Shown one piece after another: positions 1-9,061 of a DNA stretch of 64,000 nt. The notes under the pieces were generated by a model that saw only the letters and a program-made list of their open reading frames with translations, was not told the DNA's origin and ran no database searches. A program made the position numbers and the translations under genes. Positions within the stretch are counted from its first letter, which is position 1, and the number at the start of each line of letters is the position of its first letter. Source of the stretch: Actinocatenispora rupis (GTDB lineage: Bacteria; Actinomycetota; Actinomycetes; Mycobacteriales; Micromonosporaceae); the NCBI RefSeq assembly GCF_016861975.1, contig NZ_BOMB01000001.1:124001-188000 (forward strand), written 5' to 3'.

Positions 1-60
1 GGGCGTGACCGCGCCGCACGGTCCGGGCGGTACGTGCCGTGAGGCGCGAATCGTGGATCC

Positions 61-89
61 TTGACCGGGCCGGTACGGGGACTTAGCCT
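61..89 (+). promoter_or_regulatory. Probable promoter of the rny transcript
   Basis: TTGACC at 61-66 and TAGCCT at 84-89 are separated by 17 bp, a good match to the main vegetative actinobacterial promoter. The predicted transcript start near 96 would give rny a leader of about 225 nt that contains a short open reading frame. The first 60 bases of the window show no gene I can identify; they may be the tail or spacer of an upstream gene. Confidence 0.55.
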
Positions 90-117
90 CAGCCGTACCA
101 AAGGAGCAGTCCGAACC

Positions 118-195
118 ATGCGGGCAACGGGCCCGCGCCATAGAGCAGCGACACAACGTCATACGTCCGGAAAGAGCAGGAGCAACCGCGGGTAG
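118..195 (+). CDS. Possible 25-codon leader ORF upstream of rny
   Basis: An ATG at 118 is preceded by AAGGAG (101-106) and opens a 25-residue, strongly basic reading frame ending with TAG at 193-195. It lies inside the predicted rny leader, downstream of the promoter. It could be a regulatory upstream ORF or a small peptide. I recognise no family, and the basic composition is partly a by-product of GC-rich sequence. Support is only the Shine-Dalgarno and the position. Confidence 0.3.
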   Translation: MRATGPRHRAATQRHTSGKSRSNRG

Positions 196-320
196 CGCGC
201 GAGTGTTGGCTACCCTCCGTCCAGCACGGCGCTGCGGGGCGCCACTGGCCGCGTGCTCATGGCCGGACTCTCCTTTCCGCACGCCGTGCTGTGCCACGGC
301 GCCGAAGGGAGGAGGCGGTC

Positions 321-2084
321 ATGACCGCGAACGAGTTGCTGGTGCTGATCGCGCTGGTCCTCGTCGTCGTTGCGGTTGTCGCGGTCGTGGTCGCCGTCGT
401 CCTGGTGCGCCGCATGCAGACGTCGGTCCGGACCACGCCGGCGACCCTGCCGGAGGAGGACCCGGCGGTCGCCGCGGAGCGCAAGCGGCACGAGGCGGCG
501 CTGGCGTCGGTGCGCAAGGCGGCGGACGACGCGGCCGAGGAACTGGAGCGCATCCGGTCACAGACCGTGGCCGTACAGGCGGATGTGGCGGCGGCGCGCG
601 CCGAGGTGACGGCGGCGCGTACGGAGGCGGAGCGGGTGCTCGGCGCGGCGCGCAAGGAGGCCGACGATCTGCTGGACCGGGCCCGACGGCGGTCGGAGCA
701 GGAGGCCGAGCAGACCGTTGCCGCGGCTCGGCGTACCGGGGAGCAGGAGCAGGCGCAGATCCTCGCGTCGGCGAAGGACCGCATCACCGACCTGGAGCGC
801 CGCGAGCAGCGTACGGACGAGCGTGAGCAGCGGCTGTCGGAGGAGGCGGAGCGGCTCGCCGACCGGGACCGCCGGTTGGTGGCCGCCGAGGCTGAACTGG
901 CCGAGCGGGCGTCGGCGGTGGCGGAGGTCGCCGAGGCCCGGCAGCGGGAGCTGGAGCGGGTGGCCGGCCTGACCGCCGAGGCGGCGAAGGCCGAGCTGGT
1001 GGAGTCGATCGAGACGCAGGCGAAGCGCGAGGCGGCGATCCTGGTCCGCGACATCGAGTCGGACGCGCGGTCGACCGCGGAGCAGCGGGCCCGGTCCCTG
1101 GTGGTGGACGCGATCCAGCGGGTGGCGAGCGAGCAGACCGCGGAGAGCGTGGTCAGCGTGCTGCACCTGCCGTCGGACGAGATGAAGGGCCGCATCATCG
1201 GCCGCGAGGGCCGCAACATCCGGGCGTTCGAGTCGGTGACCGGGGTCAACCTCATCATCGACGACACGCCCGAGGCGGTCCTGCTCTCCTGCTTCGATCC
1301 GGTACGGCGGGAGATCGGCCGGCTGACGTTGGAGAAGCTGGTCCTGGACGGCCGGATCCACCCGCACCGGATCGAGGAGGTACACGAGTCGGCGCGCCAG
1401 GAGGTGCAGCGGCTGTGCATCCGGGCGGCGGAGGACGCGCTGGTCGAGGTCGGCATCACCGAGATCCATCCGGAACTCGTGACGCACCTGGGCCGGCTGC
1501 GCTACCGAACCAGCTACGGGCAGAACGTACTGAAGCATCTGGTGGAGACGGCGCACATCGCCGGCATCATGGCGGCCGAGCTGCGGCTCGACCCGGTGCT
1601 CATCAAGCGCTGCGCGTTCCTGCACGACGTGGGCAAGGCCCTGACGCACGAGGTGGAGGGCAGCCACGCGCTGATCGGCGCCGACCTGGCCCGGAAGTAC
1701 GGGGAGGACGAGGGGGTGGTGCACGCGATCGAGGCGCACCACAACGAGGTCGCCCCGCAGACCATCGAGGCGGTGCTGACGCAGGCCGCGGACGCGTGTT
1801 CGGGCGGGCGGCCGGGTGCCCGGCGGGAGAGCCTGGAGGCGTACGTCAAGCGGCTGGAGCGGATCGAGGAGATCGCCGGCGGCAAGGCGGGCGTGGACAA
1901 GGTGTTCGCCATGCAGGCGGGTAGGGAGATCCGGGTGATGGTGCGCCCGGAGGAGGTGGACGAGATCGGCTCCGCGGTGCTGGCCCGGGACGTGGCCAAG
2001 CAGATCGAGGAGGAGCTGACGTACCCGGGGCAGATCCGGGTGACGGTGGTGCGGGAGTCGCGCGCCACCGAGATCGCCCGCTGA
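321..2084 (+). CDS. rny: Ribonuclease Y
   Basis: 587-residue membrane-anchored endoribonuclease that initiates mRNA turnover. The order of parts is the family's: an N-terminal hydrophobic anchor (about residues 5-27), a long charged coiled coil (about 50-270), a KH RNA-binding domain with the [10 protein letters not shown] signature near residue 290, and an HD metal-dependent hydrolase domain with HDVGKA near 435. The ATG at 321 was chosen because GGGAGGAGG lies just upstream (308-316); the ATG at 291 would put ten arginine-rich residues before the membrane anchor. It is followed by a strong hairpin. In many actinomycetes rny lies near recA/recX and miaB; here miaB is about 7 kb further on, with a transport operon between them. 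Confidence 0.95.
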   Translation: MTANELLVLIALVLVVVAVVAVVVAVVLVRRMQTSVRTTPATLPEEDPAVAAERKRHEAALASVRKAADDAAEELERIRSQTVAVQADVAAARAEVTAARTEAERVLGAARKEADDLLDRARRRSEQEAEQTVAAARRTGEQEQAQILASAKDRITDLERREQRTDEREQRLSEEAERLADRDRRLVAAEAELAERASAVAEVAEARQRELERVAGLTAEAAKAELVESIETQAKREAAILVRDIESDARSTAEQRARSLVVDAIQRVASEQTAESVVSVLHLPSDEMKGRIIGREGRNIRAFESVTGVNLIIDDTPEAVLLSCFDPVRREIGRLTLEKLVLDGRIHPHRIEEVHESARQEVQRLCIRAAEDALVEVGITEIHPELVTHLGRLRYRTSYGQNVLKHLVETAHIAGIMAAELRLDPVLIKRCAFLHDVGKALTHEVEGSHALIGADLARKYGEDEGVVHAIEAHHNEVAPQTIEAVLTQAADACSGGRPGARRESLEAYVKRLERIEEIAGGKAGVDKVFAMQAGREIRVMVRPEEVDEIGSAVLARDVAKQIEEELTYPGQIRVTVVRESRATEIAR

Positions 2085-2104
2085 CGACAGCCGAGGGGTA
2101 CGAG

Positions 2105-2131
2105 CGGATCCGTTGTGCCGCAACGGATCCG
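2105..2131 (+). terminator. Hairpin terminator after rny
   Basis: A perfect 11-bp stem (CGGATCCGTTG / CAACGGATCCG) with a 5-nt loop starts 21 nt after the rny stop. The stem extends by further pairs including a G-U. There is no T tract, as is usual for actinomycete terminators. The core is almost identical to the hairpin at 50621-50637. Confidence 0.7.
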
Positions 2132-2514
2132 TTCGTCGTGTCCGGGGCGGGTCGGGCGAGGGGCGACGGTCGTGACCGGCCGTCCGGGTGGACGGTGCAC
2201 GATCGCGTCGACGACCCGGCCGGCGAGTACGGGGTCGTGACCGGCGGCGCGGCTAGGGGGTAACCCCGAGCCCCGCCCGGGGACCGGTACGGGGGCGAAC
2301 CGGGGCCGCGTCCCCGATGTGCGGCATCCGCCGGGCCGGCAGGCTCAGCGTTATGCCAGTTGATCACCGAGAGCCACGGAGCGGCCGGCGCCAGGCCCGC
2401 GGTGGGGACAGCACCACCTCGGATCCGGGGGCGCACGGCAGTGTGTACGAGCCGTCGCGATGTGACCGTGAAGTGGGCGGCGGGACCGCCCCTGTCGGGA
2501 CATCGGAGGTCGGC
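2132..2514. other. Intergenic region before the DUF998 gene
   Basis: About 380 bp without a convincing gene. The reading frame of the downstream membrane protein stays open through it, with ATGs at 2317 and 2353, but neither has a good ribosome binding site and the encoded stretch is unlike the conserved protein. No clear promoter was identified. Confidence 0.4.
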
Positions 2515-3177
2515 GTGCGGTCGGTCAGGGGAGCGGCGGTGGTGTCGCTGTCGCTGCTGGCCGTCGCGGTGGCCGTCATCGGCTACCTGCATCTGACCAC
2601 CGGCATCAGCCCGGTCAGCGGCATGATCAGCGACTACGTGTTCACGCACGTCGGCGCGGTCCTGCTGCCGGTCGCGGTACTGGCGCTGGCGGGCGGGCTG
2701 ATGGTGTTGCGGCGCGGGTTGGCGGCCACGGGCGTGTCGTGCCGCGGTACCGGCTGGTTGCTCCTGACGGCGGCGCTCGGTGCGGCGCTGATCGCGTTCT
2801 TCCGGGCGGATCCGGCGGGCGCGGCGCCGACGGCCACCGGGCTGGTGCACAAGGCGGCGGGTGGGCTGCTGTTCGGGTCGATGCCGGTGGCGGGCTGGTT
2901 GCTCGCGCGCCGGTTCGCCGACCGGTACGGCTGGCGTCCGCTCGCCACCCGGGTACGCCGGCTGGCGGTGGTCGCGGGTGGTCTGTTCGCGCTGTTCCTG
3001 GTGACGTACCTGCCGCTGTTCGGGGTTCCGCTGCCCGGCGGTACGGCGCTGGTGGACGTGCAGGGGCTGGCCGAGCGGCTGGTCCTGCTGCCGGAACTGG
3101 CGCTGGTGGTCCTGGTCGCGGTGCGGCTGACGCGCCCGGTTCCGGTCTGGCGCACACCGACACGGGAGGTGGTCTGA
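2515..3177 (+). CDS. DUF998 family integral membrane protein
   Basis: 220-residue protein with about six hydrophobic segments, the length and pattern of the DUF998 family. The first segment begins at SLSLLAVAVAVIGYLHL, followed by the typical motif around GISPVSGMISDYV. The function of the family is unknown. The GTG at 2515 was chosen because GGAGG lies 5 nt upstream (2505-2509); upstream ATGs would add a charged, low-complexity N-terminus. The stop TGA at 3175-3177 directly abuts the GTG of the transporter/glycosyltransferase gene, so the two are very likely one transcriptional and translational unit, perhaps concerned with cell-envelope glycans or lipids. That role is inference from context only. 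Confidence 0.75.
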   Translation: MRSVRGAAVVSLSLLAVAVAVIGYLHLTTGISPVSGMISDYVFTHVGAVLLPVAVLALAGGLMVLRRGLAATGVSCRGTGWLLLTAALGAALIAFFRADPAGAAPTATGLVHKAAGGLLFGSMPVAGWLLARRFADRYGWRPLATRVRRLAVVAGGLFALFLVTYLPLFGVPLPGGTALVDVQGLAERLVLLPELALVVLVAVRLTRPVPVWRTPTREVV

Positions 3178-5325
3178 GTGACGGCGCTGGCGATCGGCCT
3201 GGCGGTACTCGGCGCGGTGGCGTACGCGCTGGCCGCGCAGCTGCAGCACGGCGCGGTACGGACCGCGTTGGACCGCGGGGCGCGGCCGGTGGCCCGGCTG
3301 CTCCGGCAGCGGCGCTGGTTGGCGGGACTGGCCCTGATCGGTACGGGCGCGGGGCTGCATGCCGCCGCGCTGGGGCTGGCCCCGCTGACCGTCGTACAGC
3401 CGGTCGGGGTGCTGGCGGTGGTGCTGGTGGCGGTGTTGCAGGCCCGGTCGCACCGGTCGGGTCTGGGGCGCCGCACCGTACTGGCGATCGCGGCGACGAC
3501 GCTGTCGGTCGGCGGGTTCGTGGCGGTGGCGGCGGGCGACGCGCGGTCGACGCTGATCTCGGACGCGGCGCAGGGCCGTACGGCGGTGTTGGCGGCGGCG
3601 GCCGTCGCCGTACTCGGGGCCGCGGCGCTGCTGTGGCGTGGCCGGCCGCGGTGCCTGCTGCTGGCCACGGCCGGCGGCGTGGCGTACGGCTTCGTGTCGG
3701 TGTCGACGCGGGTCGTGGTGCAGCGGCTGACGACGGGCGGGCTCGGCGCGGTGCCGCTCGCGACCGTACTCGGCATCGGGGTGGCGTTGGCGGTCGGCGG
3801 CACCGCCATCCAGCTCGCGTACGCCAGCGGCCCGCCGACGGTGGTGGTCGCCTGCTTGACGATGGCCGATCCGTTCTTCGCGGTCGCGGTGGGCGCGCTG
3901 CTGCTGGGCGAGGGCGCGACGACGCCGCTGCCGGTGGCCGCCGGCCAGCTCGGTCTCGCCGGTGTCGCGGCGGCCGGGGTGGCGCTGCTGGCCAGGTTCC
4001 ATCCGGACGCGACGACCCGGCGGGGTGGGCCGGGCCGCGGTCGGACGCACGACGAGCACGACGTACTGACGCATCCGGCGGCCGCGGGGGTCGCCTCGAC
4101 GGAGGAGAACACGGTGAAGGTTTCGGACAGGCTCGGCGACGGTCGGCTGCGGATCGTGGTGGGCGCGGACACGTTCCCGCCGGACGTCAACGGCGCGGCA
4201 CGCTTCTCGTACCGGCTGGCGACGGGGCTGGCGGCCCGGGGCCACGACGTGCACGTGCTCGCCCCGTCCCCGGACGGCGCGCCCGGAGTGTCCATGATGG
4301 ACGGTGTCACGGTGCACCGGGTACGTGCCCGGCGCACGCCGTTCCACCCGACGTTCCGGTTCTGCACGCCGTGGCAGGCCGCGCGCGCCGCCGACGACCT
4401 GCTCACCGAGCTGGCGCCGGACCTGGTGCACATCCAGTCGCACTTCCTCGTCGGCCGGGCGCTGTCCAAGGCGGCCGTCGCGCACGACATCCCGCTGGTG
4501 GCCACCAACCACTTCATGCCCGAGAACCTCTTCGGGTACGTCCGGCTCCCCGGGCCGCTGCACCGCGCCGCGCGGGACGCCGCCTGGCGCGACGCGGCCC
4601 GCGTGTTCGGCCGGGCGAAGGCGGTCACCGCGCCGACCCAGCGTGCGGTGGATCTGTTGCAGGCCAACGGAATCGAGCACGGTGAGGCGGTGTCGTGCGG
4701 GATCGACCTGGAGCGCTTCGGCGCGCGGCGCGCACCGGACGCGCACGTACCGACGGTGCTGTTCGTGGGTCGGCTGGACGCGGAGAAGCGGGTCGACGAA
4801 CTGATCCGCGCGGCGTCGATGCTGCCGCCGTCGCTGCCGTTCCGGATCGAACTGATCGGCACCGGCTCCCGACGCGCCGAGTGGGAGCGGCTGGCCGCGT
4901 CCGTCGGGGTCACCGAGCGGATCACGTTCCGCGGCTTCGTACCGGACGAGGACCTGCCCGCCGCGTACGAGGGGTGCGACGTGTTCTGCATCCCCGGCGT
5001 CGCCGAACTCCAGAGCCTGGTGACGATGGAGGCGATGGCCGCCGGCCGCCCCGTCGTCGCCGCCGACGCGATGGCGCTGCCGCACCTGGTCCACCACGGC
5101 GAGAACGGCTGGCTGTACACCCCGGGCGACGTGCCCGGCCTCGCCGACCGCCTCGCCGCCCTGCTCACCGACCCCGACCTGCGCGTACGCATGGGCGAGG
5201 CGGGTCGGCGGCGGATCGCCGAGCACGGCGTCACGACCACGCTCCGCCGGTACGAGGAGATCTACGGCGAGGTACTGGGTGTGCCGGTGGCGGGCGCCGA
5301 GCCGGTCCTGGCCGCGGCGGCCTGA
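3178..5325 (+). CDS. DMT/EamA-like transporter fused to a family 4 glycosyltransferase
   Basis: One 715-residue open frame with two separable halves. Residues 1 to about 285 form around nine hydrophobic helices resembling small-multidrug/EamA-type transporters. Residues about 320-715 are a GT-B glycosyltransferase of the group 1/GT4 kind, with the N-terminal PPDVNGAARF motif, the FVGRLDAEKRVDELI start of the donor domain, and the E-x7-E type signature in ELQSLVTMEAMAAGRPV. The GTG start at 3178 follows GGGAGGT (3164-3170). An in-frame GTG at 4114 has its own GGAGGAG at 4101-4107, exactly where a free-standing glycosyltransferase would begin. The gene may therefore make both the fusion and a soluble transferase. 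The acceptor is unknown; a cell-surface lipid or glycan is plausible. Confidence 0.8.
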   Translation: MTALAIGLAVLGAVAYALAAQLQHGAVRTALDRGARPVARLLRQRRWLAGLALIGTGAGLHAAALGLAPLTVVQPVGVLAVVLVAVLQARSHRSGLGRRTVLAIAATTLSVGGFVAVAAGDARSTLISDAAQGRTAVLAAAAVAVLGAAALLWRGRPRCLLLATAGGVAYGFVSVSTRVVVQRLTTGGLGAVPLATVLGIGVALAVGGTAIQLAYASGPPTVVVACLTMADPFFAVAVGALLLGEGATTPLPVAAGQLGLAGVAAAGVALLARFHPDATTRRGGPGRGRTHDEHDVLTHPAAAGVASTEENTVKVSDRLGDGRLRIVVGADTFPPDVNGAARFSYRLATGLAARGHDVHVLAPSPDGAPGVSMMDGVTVHRVRARRTPFHPTFRFCTPWQAARAADDLLTELAPDLVHIQSHFLVGRALSKAAVAHDIPLVATNHFMPENLFGYVRLPGPLHRAARDAAWRDAARVFGRAKAVTAPTQRAVDLLQANGIEHGEAVSCGIDLERFGARRAPDAHVPTVLFVGRLDAEKRVDELIRAASMLPPSLPFRIELIGTGSRRAEWERLAASVGVTERITFRGFVPDEDLPAAYEGCDVFCIPGVAELQSLVTMEAMAAGRPVVAADAMALPHLVHHGENGWLYTPGDVPGLADRLAALLTDPDLRVRMGEAGRRRIAEHGVTTTLRRYEEIYGEVLGVPVAGAEPVLAAAA

Positions 5326-5343
5326 GAACCCCGTGAACGACGA

Positions 5344-5375
5344 ACGGCCCGACGGAGCGCACTCCGTCGGGCCGT
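5344..5375. terminator. Bidirectional terminator between convergent genes
   Basis: A perfect 14-bp stem (ACGGCCCGACGGAG / CTCCGTCGGGCCGT) with a 4-nt loop lies between the stops of the glycosyltransferase fusion (plus) and gluD (minus). Confidence 0.8.
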
Positions 5376-5392
5376 CGTGGTGGCGGGTCTCG

Positions 5393-6331
5393 TCAGTTCG
5401 GCGGCTCGACACCGGCCGGCACGGCATCGGCCGCGGCGACCTCGTCCCCGGTCTGCGCCGCGGTCAGCGGCTTGCCGGCGAGCTTGGTGGACCGGGACAT
5501 CCGCCGCTCCAACCAGCCGGCGAACCAGGACAGCACCAGGTTGATGGCGATGTAGATCGCGCCGATGACGACCAGGGTGGTGACCACCGGCGGCTGGGAC
5601 AGCTGCCAGATCTCGGCGGCACCCTGGTAGATGCGCTTGCCGAAGCTCAACAGCTCCTGGTACCCGACGATGAAGCCGAGCGCCGAGTCCTTCAGCGCGA
5701 CCACGCACTGCGCGACGATCGCCGGCAGCATCATCCGGATCGCCTGCGGCGCAAGGATCATCCGCATCACCGCGGTCTTGCGCATGCCCAGCGCGTACGC
5801 CGCCTCGGACTGGCCGCGCGGCACCGCGTTGATGCCGGCACGGAACACCTCGGCGAGCACCGACCCGTTGTACAGGGTCAGGCCGACGACCAGCGCGGCG
5901 AACGCGTCGGGCGGGCTCGCGCCGATCGCCTCGCCGATGAACGCCAGCGGCTGGCCCCAGGTGAACAGGCCGAACAGGATCAGCAGCAGCAGCGGTACGG
6001 CCCGGAAGAACTCGATGACCACGAACGCCGGCCAGCGCAGCCAACCGCGGTTGGACAGCCGCCCCGCGGCGAGCACCGCACCGAGCACCAGCGCGAGCAC
6101 GATCGACAGCAGCGCCGCCTTGATCGTCGAGAACAGCGCGCTGAACAGCTGGTTCCACAGGCCGGAGTCCGCGAACGGGGTCCACATGTCGGCGGAGATC
6201 TGACCCTTGCGGGCCACCTGCCAGATCGCGAACCCGACGATCGCGGCGAGGGCGACGACGCTGACCGCGGTCCAGAAGCGGATCCGCCGGCGCGTCTTCG
6301 GCCCCGGGTTGTCGTACAGCACGCTCGTCAT
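5393..6331 (-). CDS. gluD: Glutamate/amino-acid ABC transporter permease GluD
   Basis: 312-residue inner-membrane permease of the polar amino-acid uptake family. It has an N-terminal helix, a periplasm-facing stretch, then a core of about five helices with the EAA coupling motif around GQSEAAYALGMRKTAVMRMILAPQA. The acidic, proline-rich C-terminal tail (last 40 residues) is typical of GluD in actinobacteria. Its ATG overlaps the gluC stop by 4 nt (ATGA), so translation is coupled. With gluA, gluB and gluC it forms a complete importer. Confidence 0.92.
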   Translation of the reverse strand: MTSVLYDNPGPKTRRRIRFWTAVSVVALAAIVGFAIWQVARKGQISADMWTPFADSGLWNQLFSALFSTIKAALLSIVLALVLGAVLAAGRLSNRGWLRWPAFVVIEFFRAVPLLLLILFGLFTWGQPLAFIGEAIGASPPDAFAALVVGLTLYNGSVLAEVFRAGINAVPRGQSEAAYALGMRKTAVMRMILAPQAIRMMLPAIVAQCVVALKDSALGFIVGYQELLSFGKRIYQGAAEIWQLSQPPVVTTLVVIGAIYIAINLVLSWFAGWLERRMSRSTKLAGKPLTAAQTGDEVAAADAVPAGVEPPN

Positions 6332-7041
6332 CGGGTCACCGCCAGTTTCCGCTCGGCCAGGTTGAACGCCGCGGACACCAGCAGCGTCAGCACGATGTAC
6401 CCGAGCGCCACCGCGATGAACTCGGCGTACAGGTGCTCGGGGTGGTCGCGGACCGAGTCGTCGAAGAACTTGGTCAGCTCACCCACGTTGAAGAACTCCG
6501 CGATCGCCGAGTTCTTGATCATCGCGATGTACATGCTGGCCAGCGGCGGCAGCACGGTACGCAGCGCCTGCGGCAGTACGACGAGCCGCAGGGTCTGGCC
6601 GAACGTCATGCCGACCGCCCGCGCCGCCTCCGCCTGCCCCACCGGTACGGAGTTGAAGCCGGACCGGATCGCGTCGGCGACGAAGCACGACGTGTACGTC
6701 GACAGCGCGATGACCGCGAAGATGAAGAACGTGTCGAGCCCGATCGCGTCGGCCCAGGCGAACCGGATGCCGACGATCGGCAGGACCACGGAGGTACCGA
6801 GAAAGACCAGGGTGAGCGGGGTGTTGCGGAAGAACCCCGACCAGGCTGTGCCGGCGATCCGCAGCGCGGGGATCGGGGACACCCGCATCGCGGCCACGAT
6901 CAGCCCGAGAATGGTCGACAGGATGCCCGCGATCAGCGACAGCTTGACGGTACCGAGCAGGCCGTCGAGGAACGCGTTGTGTTCCTGCCACAGGTACTGC
7001 ACGCCGCCAACCGCGAGGTTGCCGGATTCGGCGAGAGCCAC
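6328..7041 (-). CDS. gluC: Glutamate/amino-acid ABC transporter permease GluC
   Basis: 237-residue permease of the His/Glu/Gln uptake type. Hydrophobic helices begin at TVKLSLIAGILSTILGLIVAA, and the EAA loop is GQAEAARAVGMTFGQTLRLVVLPQALR. The GTG at 7041 was chosen because a perfect GGAGGAG is centred about 6 nt upstream (7044-7050); the longer frame from 7125 lacks a ribosome binding site and adds a Cys/Pro/Arg-rich segment. It lies third in the operon after a 143-nt gap that contains a strong hairpin, which could reduce its expression relative to gluB. Confidence 0.92.
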   Translation of the reverse strand: MALAESGNLAVGGVQYLWQEHNAFLDGLLGTVKLSLIAGILSTILGLIVAAMRVSPIPALRIAGTAWSGFFRNTPLTLVFLGTSVVLPIVGIRFAWADAIGLDTFFIFAVIALSTYTSCFVADAIRSGFNSVPVGQAEAARAVGMTFGQTLRLVVLPQALRTVLPPLASMYIAMIKNSAIAEFFNVGELTKFFDDSVRDHPEHLYAEFIAVALGYIVLTLLVSAAFNLAERKLAVTR

Positions 7042-7142
7042 GTCTCCTCCACATGACGCCGGACCGCGGATCGGTGCTGCGTTCCGCGCCGGCCGGGGAC
7101 CCGGATGGGGACAGCGGCGGCACACGCCGCCGGATGGGACGC

Positions 7143-7175
7143 GGGTGCCGGCCCGACGGGGTCAGGCCGGCACCC
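7143..7175 (-). terminator. Intercistronic hairpin between gluB and gluC
   Basis: An 11-bp perfect stem (GGGTGCCGGCC / GGCCGGCACCC) with an 11-nt loop starts 10 nt after the gluB stop codon. In binding-protein-dependent transport operons such hairpins stabilise the upstream message or terminate part of the transcripts, so that binding protein outnumbers permease. That is the likely role here. Confidence 0.65.
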
Positions 7176-7184
7176 GGCCGGTTC

Positions 7185-8102
7185 TTAGTAGCGGTCCAGG
7201 GTGGGCGGGTTCGGCGCGTCCGACCCGGACTTGCCGAGGGTCAGGTCGTACGCCTTCTTCCAGTGCCCGTCCTTGAACGCGGCGTCCAGCTTGTCGTTGA
7301 CGAAGCCGCGCAGGTCGTTGCGGTCCTTGGCCATGCCGATGCCGTACTTCTCGGTGGAGAACGGCTTGCCGACCACCATCAGGTGCTCCGGGTCGGAGGC
7401 GGCGTAGCCCAGCAGGATCGCGCCGTCGGTGGTGAGCACGTCGACCGTGGAGTTCTGCAGCTGGGTCACGCAGTCGGAGTACTGCGCGAGCGCGACCGGC
7501 TTGGCCTTCGGGTAGTTCTTCTCGATGTTGGCCAGCGGGGTCGAGCCGGTGACCGAACAGACCTTCTTGCCGGCCAGGTCCTGCGGGCTCTTGATCTTGT
7601 CCTTGTCCGCCTTGCGGATCAGCAGGTCCTGACCGGTCTCGTAGTACGGCCCGGCGAAGCCGACGAGCTGCTTGCGCTCCGGCGTGATCGAGTACGACGC
7701 GATGACCAGGTCGACGGTGCCGTTCTCCAGGAACGTCTCCCGGTTCTTCGACACGGTCTCGACGAACTCGACCTGCTTCTGGTTGTTGTAGTCGAGCCCG
7801 AGCTGACCGGCCACGTACTTGCCGACCTCGACGTCGAAGCCCTCGATCTTGCCGCTGGTCGGGTTCTTGTACCCGATGCCCGGCTGGTCGAACTTGACGC
7901 CGATCTTGATGTGCTTGGCCTTGTACAGCTTCTCCATCGTCGAGCCCGCGGCGAACTTCGGGTTCTTGACGATGGTGTACGCGCCGGCGTTCTTCGCGTC
8001 GTCCTTGGCCTTCTCGTCCAGCTTGCTCTTGCCGCAGGCGGCGGACCCGCCCAGGGCGAGCGCGCCGATGGCGGCGACCGCGAGGAGTCGCTTGAGCTTC
8101 AT
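7185..8102 (-). CDS. gluB: Glutamate-binding lipoprotein GluB
   Basis: 305-residue solute-binding protein of family 3. The signal peptide MKLKRLLAVAAIGALALGG leads to SAAC, with Cys23 as the probable lipidated residue. The mature protein has the SBP family 3 pattern, including the conserved region around GKIEGFDVEVGKYVAGQLGL. The ATG at 8102 was chosen because it opens the signal peptide; the longer frame adds an arginine-rich stretch. The gene ends with TAA, rare in this genome. It follows gluA after 95 nt. The substrate is predicted as glutamate or a related polar amino acid from operon order; the sequence does not fix specificity. Confidence 0.92.
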   Translation of the reverse strand: MKLKRLLAVAAIGALALGGSAACGKSKLDEKAKDDAKNAGAYTIVKNPKFAAGSTMEKLYKAKHIKIGVKFDQPGIGYKNPTSGKIEGFDVEVGKYVAGQLGLDYNNQKQVEFVETVSKNRETFLENGTVDLVIASYSITPERKQLVGFAGPYYETGQDLLIRKADKDKIKSPQDLAGKKVCSVTGSTPLANIEKNYPKAKPVALAQYSDCVTQLQNSTVDVLTTDGAILLGYAASDPEHLMVVGKPFSTEKYGIGMAKDRNDLRGFVNDKLDAAFKDGHWKKAYDLTLGKSGSDAPNPPTLDRY

Positions 8103-8197
8103 CAGTGCCTCTTTCGTGATGACGTGCCGCCCCGGGCCGACAGCTCGGGGCGCGCGGATGTACGACGGCACGGTCGGGCCGGTGCCGGGGGGTCGGA

Positions 8198-8992
8198 TCA
8201 GTGCGTGAGGATCTTGGAGAGGAAGTCCTGCGCCCGCTCGGACTGCGGGTTGGTGAAGAACTCCTCGGGCGTGTTCTGCTCGACGATCTGGCCGTCGGCC
8301 ATGAACACCACCCGGTTGGCGGCACGGCGGGCGAAGCCCATCTCGTGCGTCACCACGATCATCGTCATGCCGTCGCCGGCCAGCGAGGTCATGACGTCCA
8401 GTACCTCGTTGATCATCTCCGGGTCGAGCGCGCTGGTCGGCTCGTCGAAGAGCATCACCTTCGGCTGCATCGCGAGCGCCCGGGCGATCGCGACACGTTG
8501 CTGCTGCCCACCGGACAGCTGCGCCGGGTACTTGTCGGCCTGGTTGGCGACGCCGACCCGGGTCAGCAGGGCCATCGCCCGTTCCCGGACCACGGCCGAC
8601 TTCTCCTTGCGGACCTTGATCGGCCCGAGCATGACGTTTTCCAGGATCGTCTTGTGCGCGAACAGGTTGAACGACTGGAAGACCATGCCGACCTCGCTGC
8701 GCAGCCGGGCCAGCCCCTTGCCCTCCTCGGGCAGCACCTCGCCGGACACGGTGATGGTGCCCGAGTCGATCGGCTCCAGCCGGTTGATGGTGCGGCAGAG
8801 GGTGGACTTGCCCGAGCCGGACGGGCCGATCACCACGACGACCTCGCCGGTCCGGACGGAGAGGTTGATGTCCTGGAGCACGTGCAGCGGGCCGAAGTGC
8901 TTGTTGACGTTCTCCAACACGACCAGGGGGTCGCCCGTCGCCGCGGCCGGGTTCGTCGGCTCCGACGCCATGGGCTCGGTCTCGGTTGCCAC
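8198..8992 (-). CDS. gluA: Glutamate ABC transporter ATP-binding protein GluA
   Basis: 264-residue ABC ATPase. Walker A is GPSGSGKST, the signature is [15 protein letters not shown], and Walker B is [12 protein letters not shown] with the following H-loop VTHEM. It energises import through GluC/GluD. The GTG at 8992 has GAGGA 7 nt upstream (9000-9004); an ATG at 8971 is an alternative that would remove seven residues. The frame remains open for another 110 codons into the divergent miaB region, which I regard as non-coding. First gene of the operon. Confidence 0.92.
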   Translation of the reverse strand: MATETEPMASEPTNPAAATGDPLVVLENVNKHFGPLHVLQDINLSVRTGEVVVVIGPSGSGKSTLCRTINRLEPIDSGTITVSGEVLPEEGKGLARLRSEVGMVFQSFNLFAHKTILENVMLGPIKVRKEKSAVVRERAMALLTRVGVANQADKYPAQLSGGQQQRVAIARALAMQPKVMLFDEPTSALDPEMINEVLDVMTSLAGDGMTMIVVTHEMGFARRAANRVVFMADGQIVEQNTPEEFFTNPQSERAQDFLSKILTH

Positions 8993-9061
8993 TGCTTCGT
9001 CCTCGCTCCTGCTGGAAGCCTGGGGGATCGGCGACGCCCGTTGCGCACCGTGGCGGCCACT

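Noticed and set aside
1846-5427. 1193-codon minus-strand open frame opposite the glycosyltransferase fusion
   Set aside because: Arg/Gln/Pro-rich composition and complete overlap with well-supported genes on the plus strand.
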